DNA from: Nocardioides sp. Root240
GTDB taxonomy: Bacteria > Actinomycetota > Actinomycetes > Propionibacteriales > Nocardioidaceae
Reading direction: 5' to 3'
Length of the DNA: 49,552 nt
Assembly (NCBI RefSeq): GCF_001428825.1
Contig: NZ_LMIT01000016.1
Span: forward strand, 1-49,552
Under the pieces are notes generated by a model. The model ran no database searches and was not told the DNA's origin. It was given only the letters and a program-made list of their open reading frames with translations. The position numbers and the translations under genes are program-made. Shown here piece by piece: positions 16,083 through 24,808 of this stretch. Numbering within the stretch: the first letter of the stretch is position 1; each line of letters begins with the position of its first letter.

Positions 16083-17996
16083 TCATCGAGCGCCGCGGAG
16101 GAACTCCTCGAGCAGCGGTCCGGCGGTGCGCGAGCCCGACTGGCCGGTCTGCACGAACACCGCGACGGCGAGGTCGCCCTGGGCCGCGATCATCCAGGCG
16201 TGGGTACGCACGGTGCCGCCGTCGGCGTACTCGGCGGTGCCGGTCTTCGCGATCACCGGGCCACCCGGGAGGTCGGCGAGGCCGCGGCCGCTGCCGTCGG
16301 TCACGACCCGGCGCAGCAGCGCCTTGAGCTGGCGGGCCTCGGCCGCGGTGAGCGGCTTGGCCGCGGCGGGGACGGAGACGTCGATACCGCCCACCAGGTG
16401 CGGTACGACGGTCCTGCCCGCCTGCACGCTCGCGATCACCGTCGCCATGGCCATCGGCGAGGCCAGGACCTTGCCCTGGCCGATCAGGTCGGCGGCGGCC
16501 TCGGTCTCGCCGGACGGCTTCGGGACCTCGCCGAAGTAGGCGGGGAACCCGAGGTCGTGGTCGATGCCCAGGCCCAGGCTGGCGGCCGCAGCGGCGAGGT
16601 CTCCGTCGCGGACCTTGCCGCGGGCGTTGATCAGCGCGGTGTTGCAGGACTGGGCGATCGCCTCCTGCAGCGGGATCGTGCCGATCGAGGAGGACGGGTA
16701 GTCGGAGTAGTTCTTGAACCGCTTGCCGTTGACCGTGGTCGTCGGGGTGCACTCGACCTGCGAGGTCGGCTCCAGCCCGGCCCGCAACAGGGCCAGGGAG
16801 GTGACCGACTTGAAGGTGGAGCCGGGCGCGAACTGGCCGTAGGTGGCGTAGTTCTGGCCGTCCGTGCCGGCGCCGTTGGCGGCCGCGAGGATGCTGCCGT
16901 CGCTCGGGCGGATCGCGACCAGTGCGCTGGCCGGTCCGACACCGTCGAGGACCCGCTCGGCCAGGCTCTGCAGCCGTCGGTCGAGGGTCAGCGCGAGCGG
17001 TTTCCCGGCGACGGGCTCCTGCACGTAGAGCTCGCGGTCGTCGGCGCCCTGGTCGCCGGGGACGGCGCGCACGATCCGGCCGGGGGTGCCACGAAGCTGC
17101 TCGTCGTAGCGCGCCTGCAGGCCGGAGACCCCGGCGACGTCGCCCGGCTGGTAGGCCTCGGGGTCCTTCTCCACCATCTCAGCGGTGACCGGACCGACCC
17201 GGCCGAGGATCGGCGCGGCGAAGTCGCGGGTGGGCGCGAGCGCGAGCTCGGCGTCGATCTGGCGCGCACCGGTGATCGAGGGGATCCGCGACCGGACGGC
17301 GCCCGGCACGTCGCCGGCCCGGTAGGTGATCGCCTCGACGAACGCCTTCGCGCCGGCGCCCTTGACTGCCTTGACGTAGGACGCCACGTCGATGTCGACG
17401 AGCTCGGCCAACGCCTTCGCCGACGCCGGTGCCCTGGCCGCACCGACCAGGGTGCGGTCGATGCCCACCCGCACCACCGGTCGAGCGGTGACCAGCTCGG
17501 CGCCGCCCGCACCGGTGATGTCGCCGCGGGTGGTGGGCTCGCTGGTGACCTCGAGCCGGTCGCCGTCGATGAGGCTCGGCTCGACCACGCTCGGGGCCCA
17601 GGCCACCGTCCAGGCGGCATCGGTGTGCGCGAGATCGACCGTGGTGTCGTAGGTCCAGGGATCGGCGTCGTCCGCGACGGGCCACGACCAGGTGAGGGTC
17701 GCCGTCTCCGCCTCGGTGTCGACATCGGCGACGGAGACCTTCGGCACCAAGCCGTCCATTCCGTCGATGATCTTCGTGTACTCCGCGAGGACCATCTCGC
17801 CGTCGGTGCCCGTGAAGGGCTCATCGGCGAACAGTGCCTTGTCGGCACTGCCGTCCGCGGCGCCCATCAGCGCGTCGGCCACGGATTGCACCGCTGCCCG
17901 CGCCTCACCTTCGTCATCGCCCGAGCAGGCCGCGAGGCCGAACACCGGGAGGAGCAGGACCAGGCCCGTTTTCAAGGCTGCCGAGAGACGCCGCAT
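16083..17996 (-). CDS. Lipoprotein penicillin-binding protein (class B transpeptidase with MecA_N domain)
   Basis: A 637-residue cell-wall transpeptidase. The signal peptide ends in the lipobox LAAC (cysteine about 24), so it is lipid-anchored outside the membrane instead of held by the usual N-terminal helix. An NTF2-like MecA_N domain follows (about 30-155), then the PBP dimerisation domain and the transpeptidase domain with STFK (Ser about 392), SCN (about 452) and KTG (about 583). This layout matches actinobacterial PBP2a-like proteins, which may tolerate beta-lactams; that is inference. TAGAAC stands 6 bases before the ATG, suggesting a leaderless mRNA. Confidence 0.92.
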   Translation of the reverse strand: MRRLSAALKTGLVLLLPVFGLAACSGDDEGEARAAVQSVADALMGAADGSADKALFADEPFTGTDGEMVLAEYTKIIDGMDGLVPKVSVADVDTEAETATLTWSWPVADDADPWTYDTTVDLAHTDAAWTVAWAPSVVEPSLIDGDRLEVTSEPTTRGDITGAGGAELVTARPVVRVGIDRTLVGAARAPASAKALAELVDIDVASYVKAVKGAGAKAFVEAITYRAGDVPGAVRSRIPSITGARQIDAELALAPTRDFAAPILGRVGPVTAEMVEKDPEAYQPGDVAGVSGLQARYDEQLRGTPGRIVRAVPGDQGADDRELYVQEPVAGKPLALTLDRRLQSLAERVLDGVGPASALVAIRPSDGSILAAANGAGTDGQNYATYGQFAPGSTFKSVTSLALLRAGLEPTSQVECTPTTTVNGKRFKNYSDYPSSSIGTIPLQEAIAQSCNTALINARGKVRDGDLAAAAASLGLGIDHDLGFPAYFGEVPKPSGETEAAADLIGQGKVLASPMAMATVIASVQAGRTVVPHLVGGIDVSVPAAAKPLTAAEARQLKALLRRVVTDGSGRGLADLPGGPVIAKTGTAEYADGGTVRTHAWMIAAQGDLAVAVFVQTGQSGSRTAGPLLEEFLRGAR

Positions 17997-18008
17997 GCAG
18001 CCGTTCTA
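17994..18008 (-). promoter_or_regulatory. Leaderless -10 element for the PBP gene
   Basis: On the minus strand TAGAAC (18003-18008) is followed by 6 bases and the ATG (17994-17996). No Shine-Dalgarno sequence is present. Confidence 0.5.
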
Positions 18009-18026
18009 CCAGTCGGGTCCGTGCGA

Positions 18027-18833
18027 TCAGCCGACCAGCAGGCCCTGCACCAGCGGCTTGTAGCCGGACGAGTGGCCCAGCTTGTTGGGGTGGTAGCTCT
18101 CGCTGATCGGGTTCGACAGCCCGTTGAGCCACTCCACGTCGTCGCACACCGCGTGCGTGACGAAGCGCGAGGTCGGGTTCGCCCACTTGAAGCCCTTCGC
18201 GCTCGCCGCGGCGGACAGCTTGCTGTTGAGCAGGTCGGCGGTGGCGTTGAGCCGGGTCTCCTCGGCGGGCGAGAAGAAGGTGGCCGCGTTGCAGTCCTCG
18301 CCCATGAACAGGCGCGGGTAGCCCACGATCACGACGACGGCGTTGGGCGCCTTGCTCTTGATGGAGGCGAACAGCGTGCTGAGCCGGCCGGGCAGGGTGT
18401 TGTTGATGAACGACTGCGCGGTGTTGACCGACCCGTCGCAGTCCGACATCCAGCCGGGCTGCGCACACTCGGTGATCACGCTGGTGAAGCCGGCGTCGTT
18501 GCCGCCGACCGAGAGCGTGACGTAGTCGGTCGCCGTGCTCAGCGCGCTCAGCTGGCTGCTCGTGACAGTGCTCGTGGTGGCGCCCGAGCAGGCCTTGAAG
18601 GTCAGGGCGTAGGCCCGAGCCGTCGCGACCAGCTTGGGATAGGCGTAGGTCGACCGCTGGCAGCTCGTGCCGTCGTCGATGTAGCTGCGCGTGCCGACGC
18701 CCGAGGAGTACGAGTCCCCGAGGGCGACGTAGACGGGCGAGGCCGCATGGGCCGGTGGGACGGCGACCAGGCCGACGATGGCGGCGGAGAGCACGGAGCC
18801 GAGGGAGAGGAGCAGGCGCAGCGACCGGGACAT
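18027..18833 (-). CDS. Secreted SGNH/GDSL-family hydrolase
   Basis: A 268-residue secreted esterase/lipase-type enzyme. A Sec signal peptide with VPPAHAA precedes the mature start. Block I is VALGDSYSSGVG (nucleophile Ser), block III is SVGGNDAGF, and the C-terminal catalytic pair is in the SESYHPNKLGH region (His). Several cysteines (for example TSCQRS, FKACSG, ECAQ, SDCDG) suggest disulfide bonds as in Streptomyces SGNH lipases. The ATG at 18833 follows GAAGG; a GTG at 18842 is an alternative. Substrate is not predictable. Confidence 0.9.
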   Translation of the reverse strand: MSRSLRLLLSLGSVLSAAIVGLVAVPPAHAASPVYVALGDSYSSGVGTRSYIDDGTSCQRSTYAYPKLVATARAYALTFKACSGATTSTVTSSQLSALSTATDYVTLSVGGNDAGFTSVITECAQPGWMSDCDGSVNTAQSFINNTLPGRLSTLFASIKSKAPNAVVVIVGYPRLFMGEDCNAATFFSPAEETRLNATADLLNSKLSAAASAKGFKWANPTSRFVTHAVCDDVEWLNGLSNPISESYHPNKLGHSSGYKPLVQGLLVG

Positions 18834-18897
18834 GGGGGCCACCTTCGGGGAGCGTGGGGTGTGATGCAGGTCACTCCATCACGAAATCCCGGCAGCG

Positions 18898-19350
18898 TCA
18901 CCTGTGCCCGGATGAATGCGGATCGGACAGCGGGAGGCCGCGCGTGGTCCCCTCGACGATGTCCTCCACGTGGGCCTGGAAGCCGGGGCAGGCGGTGATG
19001 TCGTGGGCCCGGCACTCGAGCGCGTGGTTGGTCATGTGGCGCGACCGCTCGATCTCGGCCTGCCGCCGGTCGAGCTCGACCAGGTGCGCGCGCAACGCGT
19101 CCCGACGACCCTCCGCCGACGCGTCGACCAGGGTGCGGATCTGGTCGAGGCTCATCCCGGAGGCCTTGCTGACGAGGATGGTCGCGACGCGGTAGGCGTC
19201 GACCTCGCCGTACACGCGCCGGCCGGCGGAGTCGCGGTCGGGATGCAGCAGCCCGCAGTCCTCCCAGTACCGCAGCACGTGCGTCTCCAGGTCGAACCGG
19301 TCGGCCAGGTCGCCGATGGACCAGCGGACGTCACGAGGGCTTGACTTCAT
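18898..19350 (-). CDS. MerR-family transcriptional regulator
   Basis: A 150-residue regulator with an N-terminal MerR winged helix (WSIGDLADRF.., LRYWEDCGLL.., RRVYGEVDAYRV; residues about 11-65), a dimerisation coiled coil, and a C-terminal segment with two cysteines (ECRAHDITACPGF). The cysteines might bind metal or respond to oxidation, but this is inference. It diverges from a CxxC flavoprotein gene, and the promoter between them has the 19-bp spacer and internal palindrome typical of MerR control. Confidence 0.88.
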   Translation of the reverse strand: MKSSPRDVRWSIGDLADRFDLETHVLRYWEDCGLLHPDRDSAGRRVYGEVDAYRVATILVSKASGMSLDQIRTLVDASAEGRRDALRAHLVELDRRQAEIERSRHMTNHALECRAHDITACPGFQAHVEDIVEGTTRGLPLSDPHSSGHR

Positions 19351-19371
19351 GTCAACATGAAGCCACATCGT
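19341..19371 (+). promoter_or_regulatory. MerR-type promoter with 19-bp spacer and dyad
   Basis: TTGACT (19341-19346) and CATCGT (19366-19371) are separated by 19 bp, longer than the usual 17. The inverted repeat CTTCATGT-CA-ACATGAAG (19345-19362) lies across the -35 and spacer. This is the classic layout of MerR-activated promoters, where the protein untwists the over-long spacer. The flavoprotein ATG is 6 bases after CATCGT, and the MerR ATG lies inside the dyad. Confidence 0.65.
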
Positions 19372-19377
19372 GGAGCA

Positions 19378-20301
19378 ATGGACAACACCAGCACCTACGA
19401 CGTCGCGGTCATCGGCGCCGGCTCCGCCGGCCTCCAGGCCGCCCAGACCCTCGGCCGGATGCACCAGCGGACCCTCGTCCTCGGCACCGACCGCTACCGC
19501 AACGACCCGACCGGCCACATGCACAACTTCCTCGGCCACGACGGCGCCCCGCCCGCCGAGCTGCGCACCGCCGGTCGCAAGGACGCCGAGGCCTACGACG
19601 ACGTGACCTTCCGCGACGCCGAGGTCACCCGCATCTCCGGCAGCCTCGGCGCCTTCGTCCTCGAGGTCGCCGGGGAGGAGTCGGTCCACGCGCGCCGCGT
19701 CCTGCTCGCCACCGGCGTCCGCGACACGCTGCCGTCGGTCCCCGGCATCGCCGGGGAGTTCGGCGACCTCATCGCCCACTGCCCGTTCTGCCACGGCCAC
19801 GAGTACGCCGGCACCCGCGTCGGCGTCCTCGGCTCGGCACCGCACGTGGCCGCGATGGCCTCGATGCTCCGCCCGATCGCGGGCGACCTGGTGGTCCTCA
19901 CCGACGGGGTCGCGCTCGAGTCTGCGACCGCCGAGAGCCTCGAGCGGCTCGGTGTCCCGGTCGAGCCGGCCCCGCTGGTCGCCGTACGACGGGAGGGGGA
20001 CGGGCTGGTCGTCGAGCTGTCCGGCGCCGACCCGGTCGCGCTCGGCGGGATGATCGTGAAGACCGACTGGGCCCTGGCCACCCCGTTCGCCGAGCAGCTC
20101 GGCGTCGAGCTCTCCGAGGCCGGCGCGGTGCTCGTCGACGCCTTCGGCCGCACCAGCGTGCCCGGCGTCTTCGCCGCCGGCGACATGGCCCAGGGGCCGG
20201 GCCTGCCGATGCCGATGGCGTCCGTGCTCACGGCTGCCGCGGCCGGGATGGTCGCGGCGGCCGGGTGCGTCCAGGACGCCGCCCTCGAGCGGATCGCCTG
20301 A
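19378..20301 (+). CDS. NAD(P)/FAD-dependent oxidoreductase, thioredoxin-reductase/dithiol-oxidase-like
   Basis: A 307-residue flavoprotein. The N-terminal FAD motif VIGAGSAGLQAAQTLGR is followed by LLATGVRD, a redox pair in HCPFCHGHEYAG (CxxC) and the C-terminal FAD motif VFAAGDMAQ. The CxxCHG-E form is closer to the gliotoxin/holomycin dithiol oxidase type and its bacterial relatives than to CATCDG of true thioredoxin reductase. The NAD(P)H-binding glycine motif is altered (GVLGSAPH). Start at 19378 is preferred over an in-frame ATG at 19357 that lies within the MerR operator. It is probably under control of the divergent MerR. Confidence 0.85.
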   Translation: MDNTSTYDVAVIGAGSAGLQAAQTLGRMHQRTLVLGTDRYRNDPTGHMHNFLGHDGAPPAELRTAGRKDAEAYDDVTFRDAEVTRISGSLGAFVLEVAGEESVHARRVLLATGVRDTLPSVPGIAGEFGDLIAHCPFCHGHEYAGTRVGVLGSAPHVAAMASMLRPIAGDLVVLTDGVALESATAESLERLGVPVEPAPLVAVRREGDGLVVELSGADPVALGGMIVKTDWALATPFAEQLGVELSEAGAVLVDAFGRTSVPGVFAAGDMAQGPGLPMPMASVLTAAAAGMVAAAGCVQDAALERIA

Positions 20302-20502
20302 CGGACCGATCGACAGCCGGCGAGCGCGGGAATCACGAACGCCGGAGCGGAGAGAGCGACGAAGGAGCGACCGGAGCGGAGGCGGGCGGGACTTTCCGCG
20401 TGCCGGCAGCCTTGCCGCCAGGCGGGCGGAACCCACCGCCGGACTCGACCGCGGCGCGGCAGCGCGGCGGAGCGCAGCGACGACGCGCTCGCGCCATCCA
20501 GC

Positions 20503-21072
20503 TCAGTACCAGCCGACCTTCTCCGAATGGGCCCAGGCCTTCTGAGGAGTGCCGTAGCGGGCGCCGATGTAGGCCAGCCCCCAGTTGATCTGGGTCTCCG
20601 GGTTGGTCCGCCAGTCGCTGCCGACGACGGCCATCTTGGTGCCGGGCAGCGACTGCGGGATGCCGTAGGCACCGGAGCTGGGGTTCTCGGCGAGGTGGTT
20701 CCAGCCGGACTCGCGCTGCCAGAGCGCGTCGAGGTAGCCCCACTGCTCGCGCGGGTAGCCGAACTCGATCATCAGCTGGTAGCCGAGCGCGCGGTTGGAG
20801 CCGCGGTCGACGTCGACCGGCACCTGCACGGGCGGCAGCCGCTTCGCGATCCGCTCGGCCCGGCGGGCGAGCTGGGCCATGATCTGCGCGTCCGGTACGT
20901 CGGCCCGCGCTCCCGAGCGCGACAGCTCCGGCGCCCGCTCGACCGGCGTGGCCGGGTCGGCGGCGGTCGGCGAGGCGTTCACCGACGACGGAGCGGACTC
21001 GGGCAGCGTCGTACCGCCGCACGCGGTCGCCACCAGCGCGACCGCGGCACACAGCACGGACCGACCCCCCAT
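20503..21072 (-). CDS. Lipoprotein with transglycosylase SLT-like domain
   Basis: A 189-residue exported protein. The lipobox VATAC ends a short signal peptide; a low-complexity Ser/Pro/Thr linker and a helical segment follow, then a C-terminal lysozyme-like domain from about residue 105: LWQRESGWNHLAENPSSGAYGIPQ carries the catalytic-type Glu in RESGW, and INWGLAYIGARYG and AWAHSEKVGWY close the fold. Such domains cleave the peptidoglycan glycan chain. TACCCT lies 8 bases before the ATG, so the mRNA may be leaderless. The preceding 201-bp gap (20302-20502) between convergent genes holds only GC-rich sequence with no clear signal. Confidence 0.87.
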   Translation of the reverse strand: MGGRSVLCAAVALVATACGGTTLPESAPSSVNASPTAADPATPVERAPELSRSGARADVPDAQIMAQLARRAERIAKRLPPVQVPVDVDRGSNRALGYQLMIEFGYPREQWGYLDALWQRESGWNHLAENPSSGAYGIPQSLPGTKMAVVGSDWRTNPETQINWGLAYIGARYGTPQKAWAHSEKVGWY

Positions 21073-21086
21073 GGAGATCGAGGGTA
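21070..21086 (-). promoter_or_regulatory. Possible leaderless -10 for the transglycosylase-like gene
   Basis: On the minus strand TACCCT (21081-21086) is followed by 8 bases and the ATG (21070-21072). It lies in the 16-bp gap after the DEAD-box helicase gene, so the downstream gene may be transcribed both alone and by read-through. Confidence 0.4.
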
Positions 21087-21088
21087 GG

Positions 21089-22798
21089 TCAGTCGCGCGG
21101 CTTGCGCGACCGGTTCGGCGGGCCGTAGTCCTTCTGCAGCTCGATCAGCTTGCCGCTGATCCGGGTGTTCTTGAGCCGCTCCAGGGCGCCGTCGGGGAGG
21201 TTCGCGGGCAGCTCGACGACGGAGTAGTCCGGGCGGATCGTGATCTTGCCGAAGTCGCGACGGTCGAGGCCACCCTCGTTGGCGAGCGCGCCGACGATCT
21301 GGCGGGGCTCGACGCGGTGCCGCTTGCCGACCTGGATCTTGTAGGCCTGGAAGTTGCCGCCACCGCGCGGGGCGCGGTCGCGCGGACCACGGTCGCCGCG
21401 GTCTCCCCGGTCGCCACCGCGACGGTCGTCGCGGTCGTCGTAATCGCGGTGAGGACGACGTTCCGGCTCCTCCTCGAGCAGCAGCGGGGTGTCGCCCTGG
21501 AGCGCGATCGCCAGCGCGGCGGCGACATCGGCCTCCGGCACGTCGTGCTCGCGGATGTAGTGGCCGACCACGTCGCGGAAGAACTCGATCTGCGGGGACT
21601 CCAGCGCGGCGGTGATCAGGTCGTCGAAGCGCGCGAGCCGGGTCTCGTTGACGGCATCCACGCTGGGCAGCTGCATCTGCTCGAGGGTGGAGCGGGTGGC
21701 CTTCTCGATGTGCTTGAGGAGGTAGCGCTCGCGCGGGGTGATGAACGAGATCGCGTCGCCGCTGCGGCCGGCGCGGCCGGTGCGGCCGATCCGGTGCACG
21801 TAGGCCTCGGTGTCGGTGGGGATGTCGTAGTTGACGACGTGGCTGATCCGCTCGACGTCGAGGCCACGGGCCGCGACGTCGGTCGCCACGAGGATGTCGA
21901 GCTTGCCGGCCTTGAGCTGGTTGACCGTCCGCTCGCGCTGGGTCTGCTGCACGTCACCGCTGATCGCGGCGGCGCTGTAGCCGCGGGCGCGCAGCTTCTC
22001 GGCCAGCAGCTCGGTCTCGCTCTTGGTGCGGACGAAGACGATCATCCCCTCGAAGTTCTCGACCTCGAGGATGCGGGTGAGCGCGTCGACCTTCTGCGGG
22101 TAGCTGGAGATGAGGTAGCGCTGGCGGATGTTCTCGGCGGTCCGGGTCTTGCGCTCGATGGCGATCGAGACCGGGTCGTTGAGGTACTTCTGCGACAGCG
22201 TCTTGATCTGCTTGGGCATGGTCGCCGAGAACAGCGCGACCTGCTTGTCGCTGGGGGTGTCGGCGAGGATCGTCTCGACGTCCTCGGCGAAGCCCATGTT
22301 GAGCATCTCGTCGGCCTCGTCGAGGACGAGGAAGCGCAGCTCGGTGAGGTCGAGCGTGCCCTTCTCCAGGTGGTCCATGATCCGGCCGGGCGTGCCGACG
22401 ACGATGTGGACACCACGACGCAGCGCGGACAGCTGCACGCCGTAGCCCTGGCCGCCGTAGACGGGCAGGACGCTGACGCCGCGCATGTTGGCGGCGTACT
22501 TCTCGAACGCCTCGCACACCTGCAGCGCGAGCTCACGGGTCGGCGCGAGCACCAGTGCCTGCGGCGTCTTCTGCGAGGTGTCGAGCTGGTCGAGGATCGG
22601 CAGCGCGAACGCGGCGGTCTTGCCCGTGCCGGTCTGCGCGAGACCCATCACGTCGCGTCCCGCGAGCAGGTGCGGGATGGTCTGCGCCTGGATCGCGGAC
22701 GGCGATTCGTAGCCGACGTCCTTCAGCGACTTCAGGATGCGCTCGCCGAGGCCGAGGTCGGCAAAGGTGGTGGTCTCGGTCTCAGCTGTCTCGCTCAC
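21089..22798 (-). CDS. DEAD-box ATP-dependent RNA helicase (DeaD/CsdA-like)
   Basis: A 569-residue RNA helicase. Motifs in order: AQTGTGKT (about 55-62), PTRELALQV, TPGRI, LDEADEML (about 160), SATMP, and in the second RecA domain ATDVAARGLDV and HRIGRTGRAG. An arginine- and aspartate-rich linker (RPHRDYDDRDDRRGG) precedes a C-terminal DbpA-type RNA-binding domain (YKIQVGKRHRVEPRQIVGALANEGGL). Members act in ribosome assembly and mRNA turnover, especially in the cold. The GTG start is preceded by TACCCT at 6 bases, suggesting a leaderless mRNA. Confidence 0.95.
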   Translation of the reverse strand: MSETAETETTTFADLGLGERILKSLKDVGYESPSAIQAQTIPHLLAGRDVMGLAQTGTGKTAAFALPILDQLDTSQKTPQALVLAPTRELALQVCEAFEKYAANMRGVSVLPVYGGQGYGVQLSALRRGVHIVVGTPGRIMDHLEKGTLDLTELRFLVLDEADEMLNMGFAEDVETILADTPSDKQVALFSATMPKQIKTLSQKYLNDPVSIAIERKTRTAENIRQRYLISSYPQKVDALTRILEVENFEGMIVFVRTKSETELLAEKLRARGYSAAAISGDVQQTQRERTVNQLKAGKLDILVATDVAARGLDVERISHVVNYDIPTDTEAYVHRIGRTGRAGRSGDAISFITPRERYLLKHIEKATRSTLEQMQLPSVDAVNETRLARFDDLITAALESPQIEFFRDVVGHYIREHDVPEADVAAALAIALQGDTPLLLEEEPERRPHRDYDDRDDRRGGDRGDRGDRGPRDRAPRGGGNFQAYKIQVGKRHRVEPRQIVGALANEGGLDRRDFGKITIRPDYSVVELPANLPDGALERLKNTRISGKLIELQKDYGPPNRSRKPRD

Positions 22799-22810
22799 CC
22801 GTCAAGGGTA
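22796..22810 (-). promoter_or_regulatory. Leaderless -10 element for the DEAD-box helicase
   Basis: On the minus strand TACCCT (22805-22810) is followed by 6 bases and the GTG start (22796-22798). No Shine-Dalgarno sequence is present. Confidence 0.5.
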
Positions 22811-22862
22811 GTGGCGTGAGCCATTTCACGCCGGATCGTCGGCGCGGTGCCGTGCGTCACCC

Positions 22863-24698
22863 TCACTCGACGGTGACGGACTTCGCGAGGTTGCGGGGCT
22901 TGTCGATGTCGTGGCCGAGAGTCAGCGCGGCGTGGTAGGCCAGCACCTGCAGCGGCACCGTCAGCAGGATCGGGTCCAGCTCGCGCTCGTTCTTCGGTAC
23001 GTCGATCCGCTCGACCTTGCCGGCCAGGTCGCCCAGGTCGACACCCGGGTGGGTGACGACGGTGAGCGGGCCGCCGCGAGCGGCGATCTCGTGCAGGGCC
23101 GCGACATTGCGCTCGACCAGCTCGTCGTCGGGGACGATCGCGACGGTCGGCACCGCGGTGGAGATCAGCGCGAGCGGACCGTGCTTGAGCTCGCTGGTCT
23201 GATAGGCCTCCGCGTGGCGGTAGCTGATCTCCTTGAACTTCTGCGCGCCCTCGCGCGCGACGGGAAAGCCACGCACGCGGCCGATGAAGAAGAGGCTCTC
23301 GGCCTCGGCGAGCGACTTGGCGACGACGGCGAGCTCCGGCTCCGCGGCGAGGATCTGCTCGATCTGGCCGGGGATCGCGGTGAGCCCGTTGATCAGGCGA
23401 CGGCCGTCGGCGATGGAGAGGTCGCGGACCCGGCCGAGCTGGACGGCGAGCATCGCGAACGCCAGGTACATGTTCGTCAGCGCCTTGGTCGAGGCGACCG
23501 CGACCTCGGGACCGGCGTGCAGGTAGATGCCGCCGTCGACCTCGCGCGCGATCGCGGAGCCGACCACGTTGACCAGGCCGATCACGAAGCCGCCCTTGCG
23601 CTGGATCTCCTGGACCGCGAGCAGGGTGTCGATCGTCTCGCCGGACTGGCTCACGGCGACGTACAGCGTGTCGGGCTCGACGATCGGGTTGCGGTAACGG
23701 AACTCGCTCGCGGCCTCCGCGTCGGCGGGGATCCGGGCGAGCTCCTCGATCAGCGAGGCACCCATCTGGCCGACGTAGTACGCCGAGCCGCAGCCGAGGA
23801 TCTTGATCCGCTTGACCGCGCGGAGCTCGCGGGCGTCCAGGTTGAGGCCGCCGAGGTGGCCGGTGCCGAACTTCTCGTCGAGGCGGCCACGGAGCACGGC
23901 CTCGGCCCGCGCGGGCTGCTCGAGCATCTCCTTGTGCATGAAGGACTCGTGGTCGCCGGCGTCGTAGGCCTCGGGGTCGATGTCGACCTCCTTGGCGCGG
24001 CGGTCGGTGGCGGCCAGGCCCGAGGCCTCGATCCGGTAGGTCTTGAAGCCGCCGGCGGTGACCGTGGCCATCTCGCCGTCGTCGAGGTGGGCGACCGTGG
24101 TGGTGTAGCGGACAACGGCGGCCAGGTCGGAGGCCACGTACATCTCGTGGTCGCCGACGCCGACGATCAGGGGGCTGCCGTTGCGGGCCACCACGATGCG
24201 GTCGGGGAAGTCGGCGTGCGCGACGGCGATGCCGTAGGTGCCGTCGATCCGGCCCAGCGCCTCGGCGGTGCGGGCCTCGAGGGTCTTGGCGGTGGAGAGG
24301 CCGATGAGGTGGGCGAGCACCTCGGTGTCGGTGTCCGAGCTGAGGGCGATGCCGGCGTCGGTCAGCTCGGCGCGCAGCGCGGAGGCGTTGTCGATGATGC
24401 CGTTGTGGACGACGGCGACGCGGCCGGACTCGTCGGTGTGCGGGTGCGCGTTGACGTCGTTGGCCGGGCCGTGGGTCGCCCACCGTGTGTGGCCGATGCC
24501 GATCTTGCCGCCGAAGCGCTTGGGCAGGCTCTCGCCCAGGTCACGCACCCGGCCGGCCTGCTTGGCGACCTTGACCCCGCTGCTGCCGACCACGGCGAGG
24601 CCGGCGGAGTCGTAGCCGCGGTGCTCGAGTCGGGTCAGGCCCTCGAGGAGGAGGGGGGCGGCCTGCTGGCCCCCGATGTATCCGACGATCCCGCACAT
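22863..24698 (-). CDS. glmS: Glutamine-fructose-6-phosphate aminotransferase (isomerizing)
   Basis: A 611-residue cytosolic enzyme that makes glucosamine 6-phosphate, the entry to peptidoglycan and mycothiol precursors. MCGIVGYIGG places the N-terminal nucleophile at Cys2 after Met removal; the glutaminase domain includes GIGHTRWATHG and HNGIIDN. Two SIS domains follow (GCGSAYYVGQMGASLIEELARI; SQSGETIDTL; GRVRGFPVAREGAQKFKEISY), and the C-terminus KPRNLAKSVTVE is the typical glmS end. AAAGGA lies 8 bases before the ATG. The short leader shows no glmS ribozyme, and it contains a dispersed repeat. Confidence 0.97.
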   Translation of the reverse strand: MCGIVGYIGGQQAAPLLLEGLTRLEHRGYDSAGLAVVGSSGVKVAKQAGRVRDLGESLPKRFGGKIGIGHTRWATHGPANDVNAHPHTDESGRVAVVHNGIIDNASALRAELTDAGIALSSDTDTEVLAHLIGLSTAKTLEARTAEALGRIDGTYGIAVAHADFPDRIVVARNGSPLIVGVGDHEMYVASDLAAVVRYTTTVAHLDDGEMATVTAGGFKTYRIEASGLAATDRRAKEVDIDPEAYDAGDHESFMHKEMLEQPARAEAVLRGRLDEKFGTGHLGGLNLDARELRAVKRIKILGCGSAYYVGQMGASLIEELARIPADAEAASEFRYRNPIVEPDTLYVAVSQSGETIDTLLAVQEIQRKGGFVIGLVNVVGSAIAREVDGGIYLHAGPEVAVASTKALTNMYLAFAMLAVQLGRVRDLSIADGRRLINGLTAIPGQIEQILAAEPELAVVAKSLAEAESLFFIGRVRGFPVAREGAQKFKEISYRHAEAYQTSELKHGPLALISTAVPTVAIVPDDELVERNVAALHEIAARGGPLTVVTHPGVDLGDLAGKVERIDVPKNERELDPILLTVPLQVLAYHAALTLGHDIDKPRNLAKSVTVE

Positions 24699-24723
24699 GT
24701 TGCTGTCCTTTCGACACTGACTC

Positions 24724-24783
24724 GGGTCTCGACACGACGGTCGCGGCTTCGTTCCTCAGCCGCGCGTCTCGCTCGACCACCAT
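24724..24783. repeat. Dispersed inverted repeat in the glmS leader region
   Basis: The segment begins GGTCTCGACACGACGG and ends CTCGCTCGACCACCA, with ends roughly inverted around a TCGCGGCTTCG...GCCGCG stem. It resembles, in ends and layout, the repeat inserted in glpD at 3794-3830. It lies between the 87-residue gene and glmS, both on the minus strand. Confidence 0.5.
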
Positions 24784-24808
24784 CAGCGGGTCCGCTGGCG
24801 CGTCCCCG

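Noticed and set aside
24699..24808. glmS ribozyme upstream of glmS
   Set aside because: The leader is short and filled by a dispersed repeat; no ribozyme core is recognisable.
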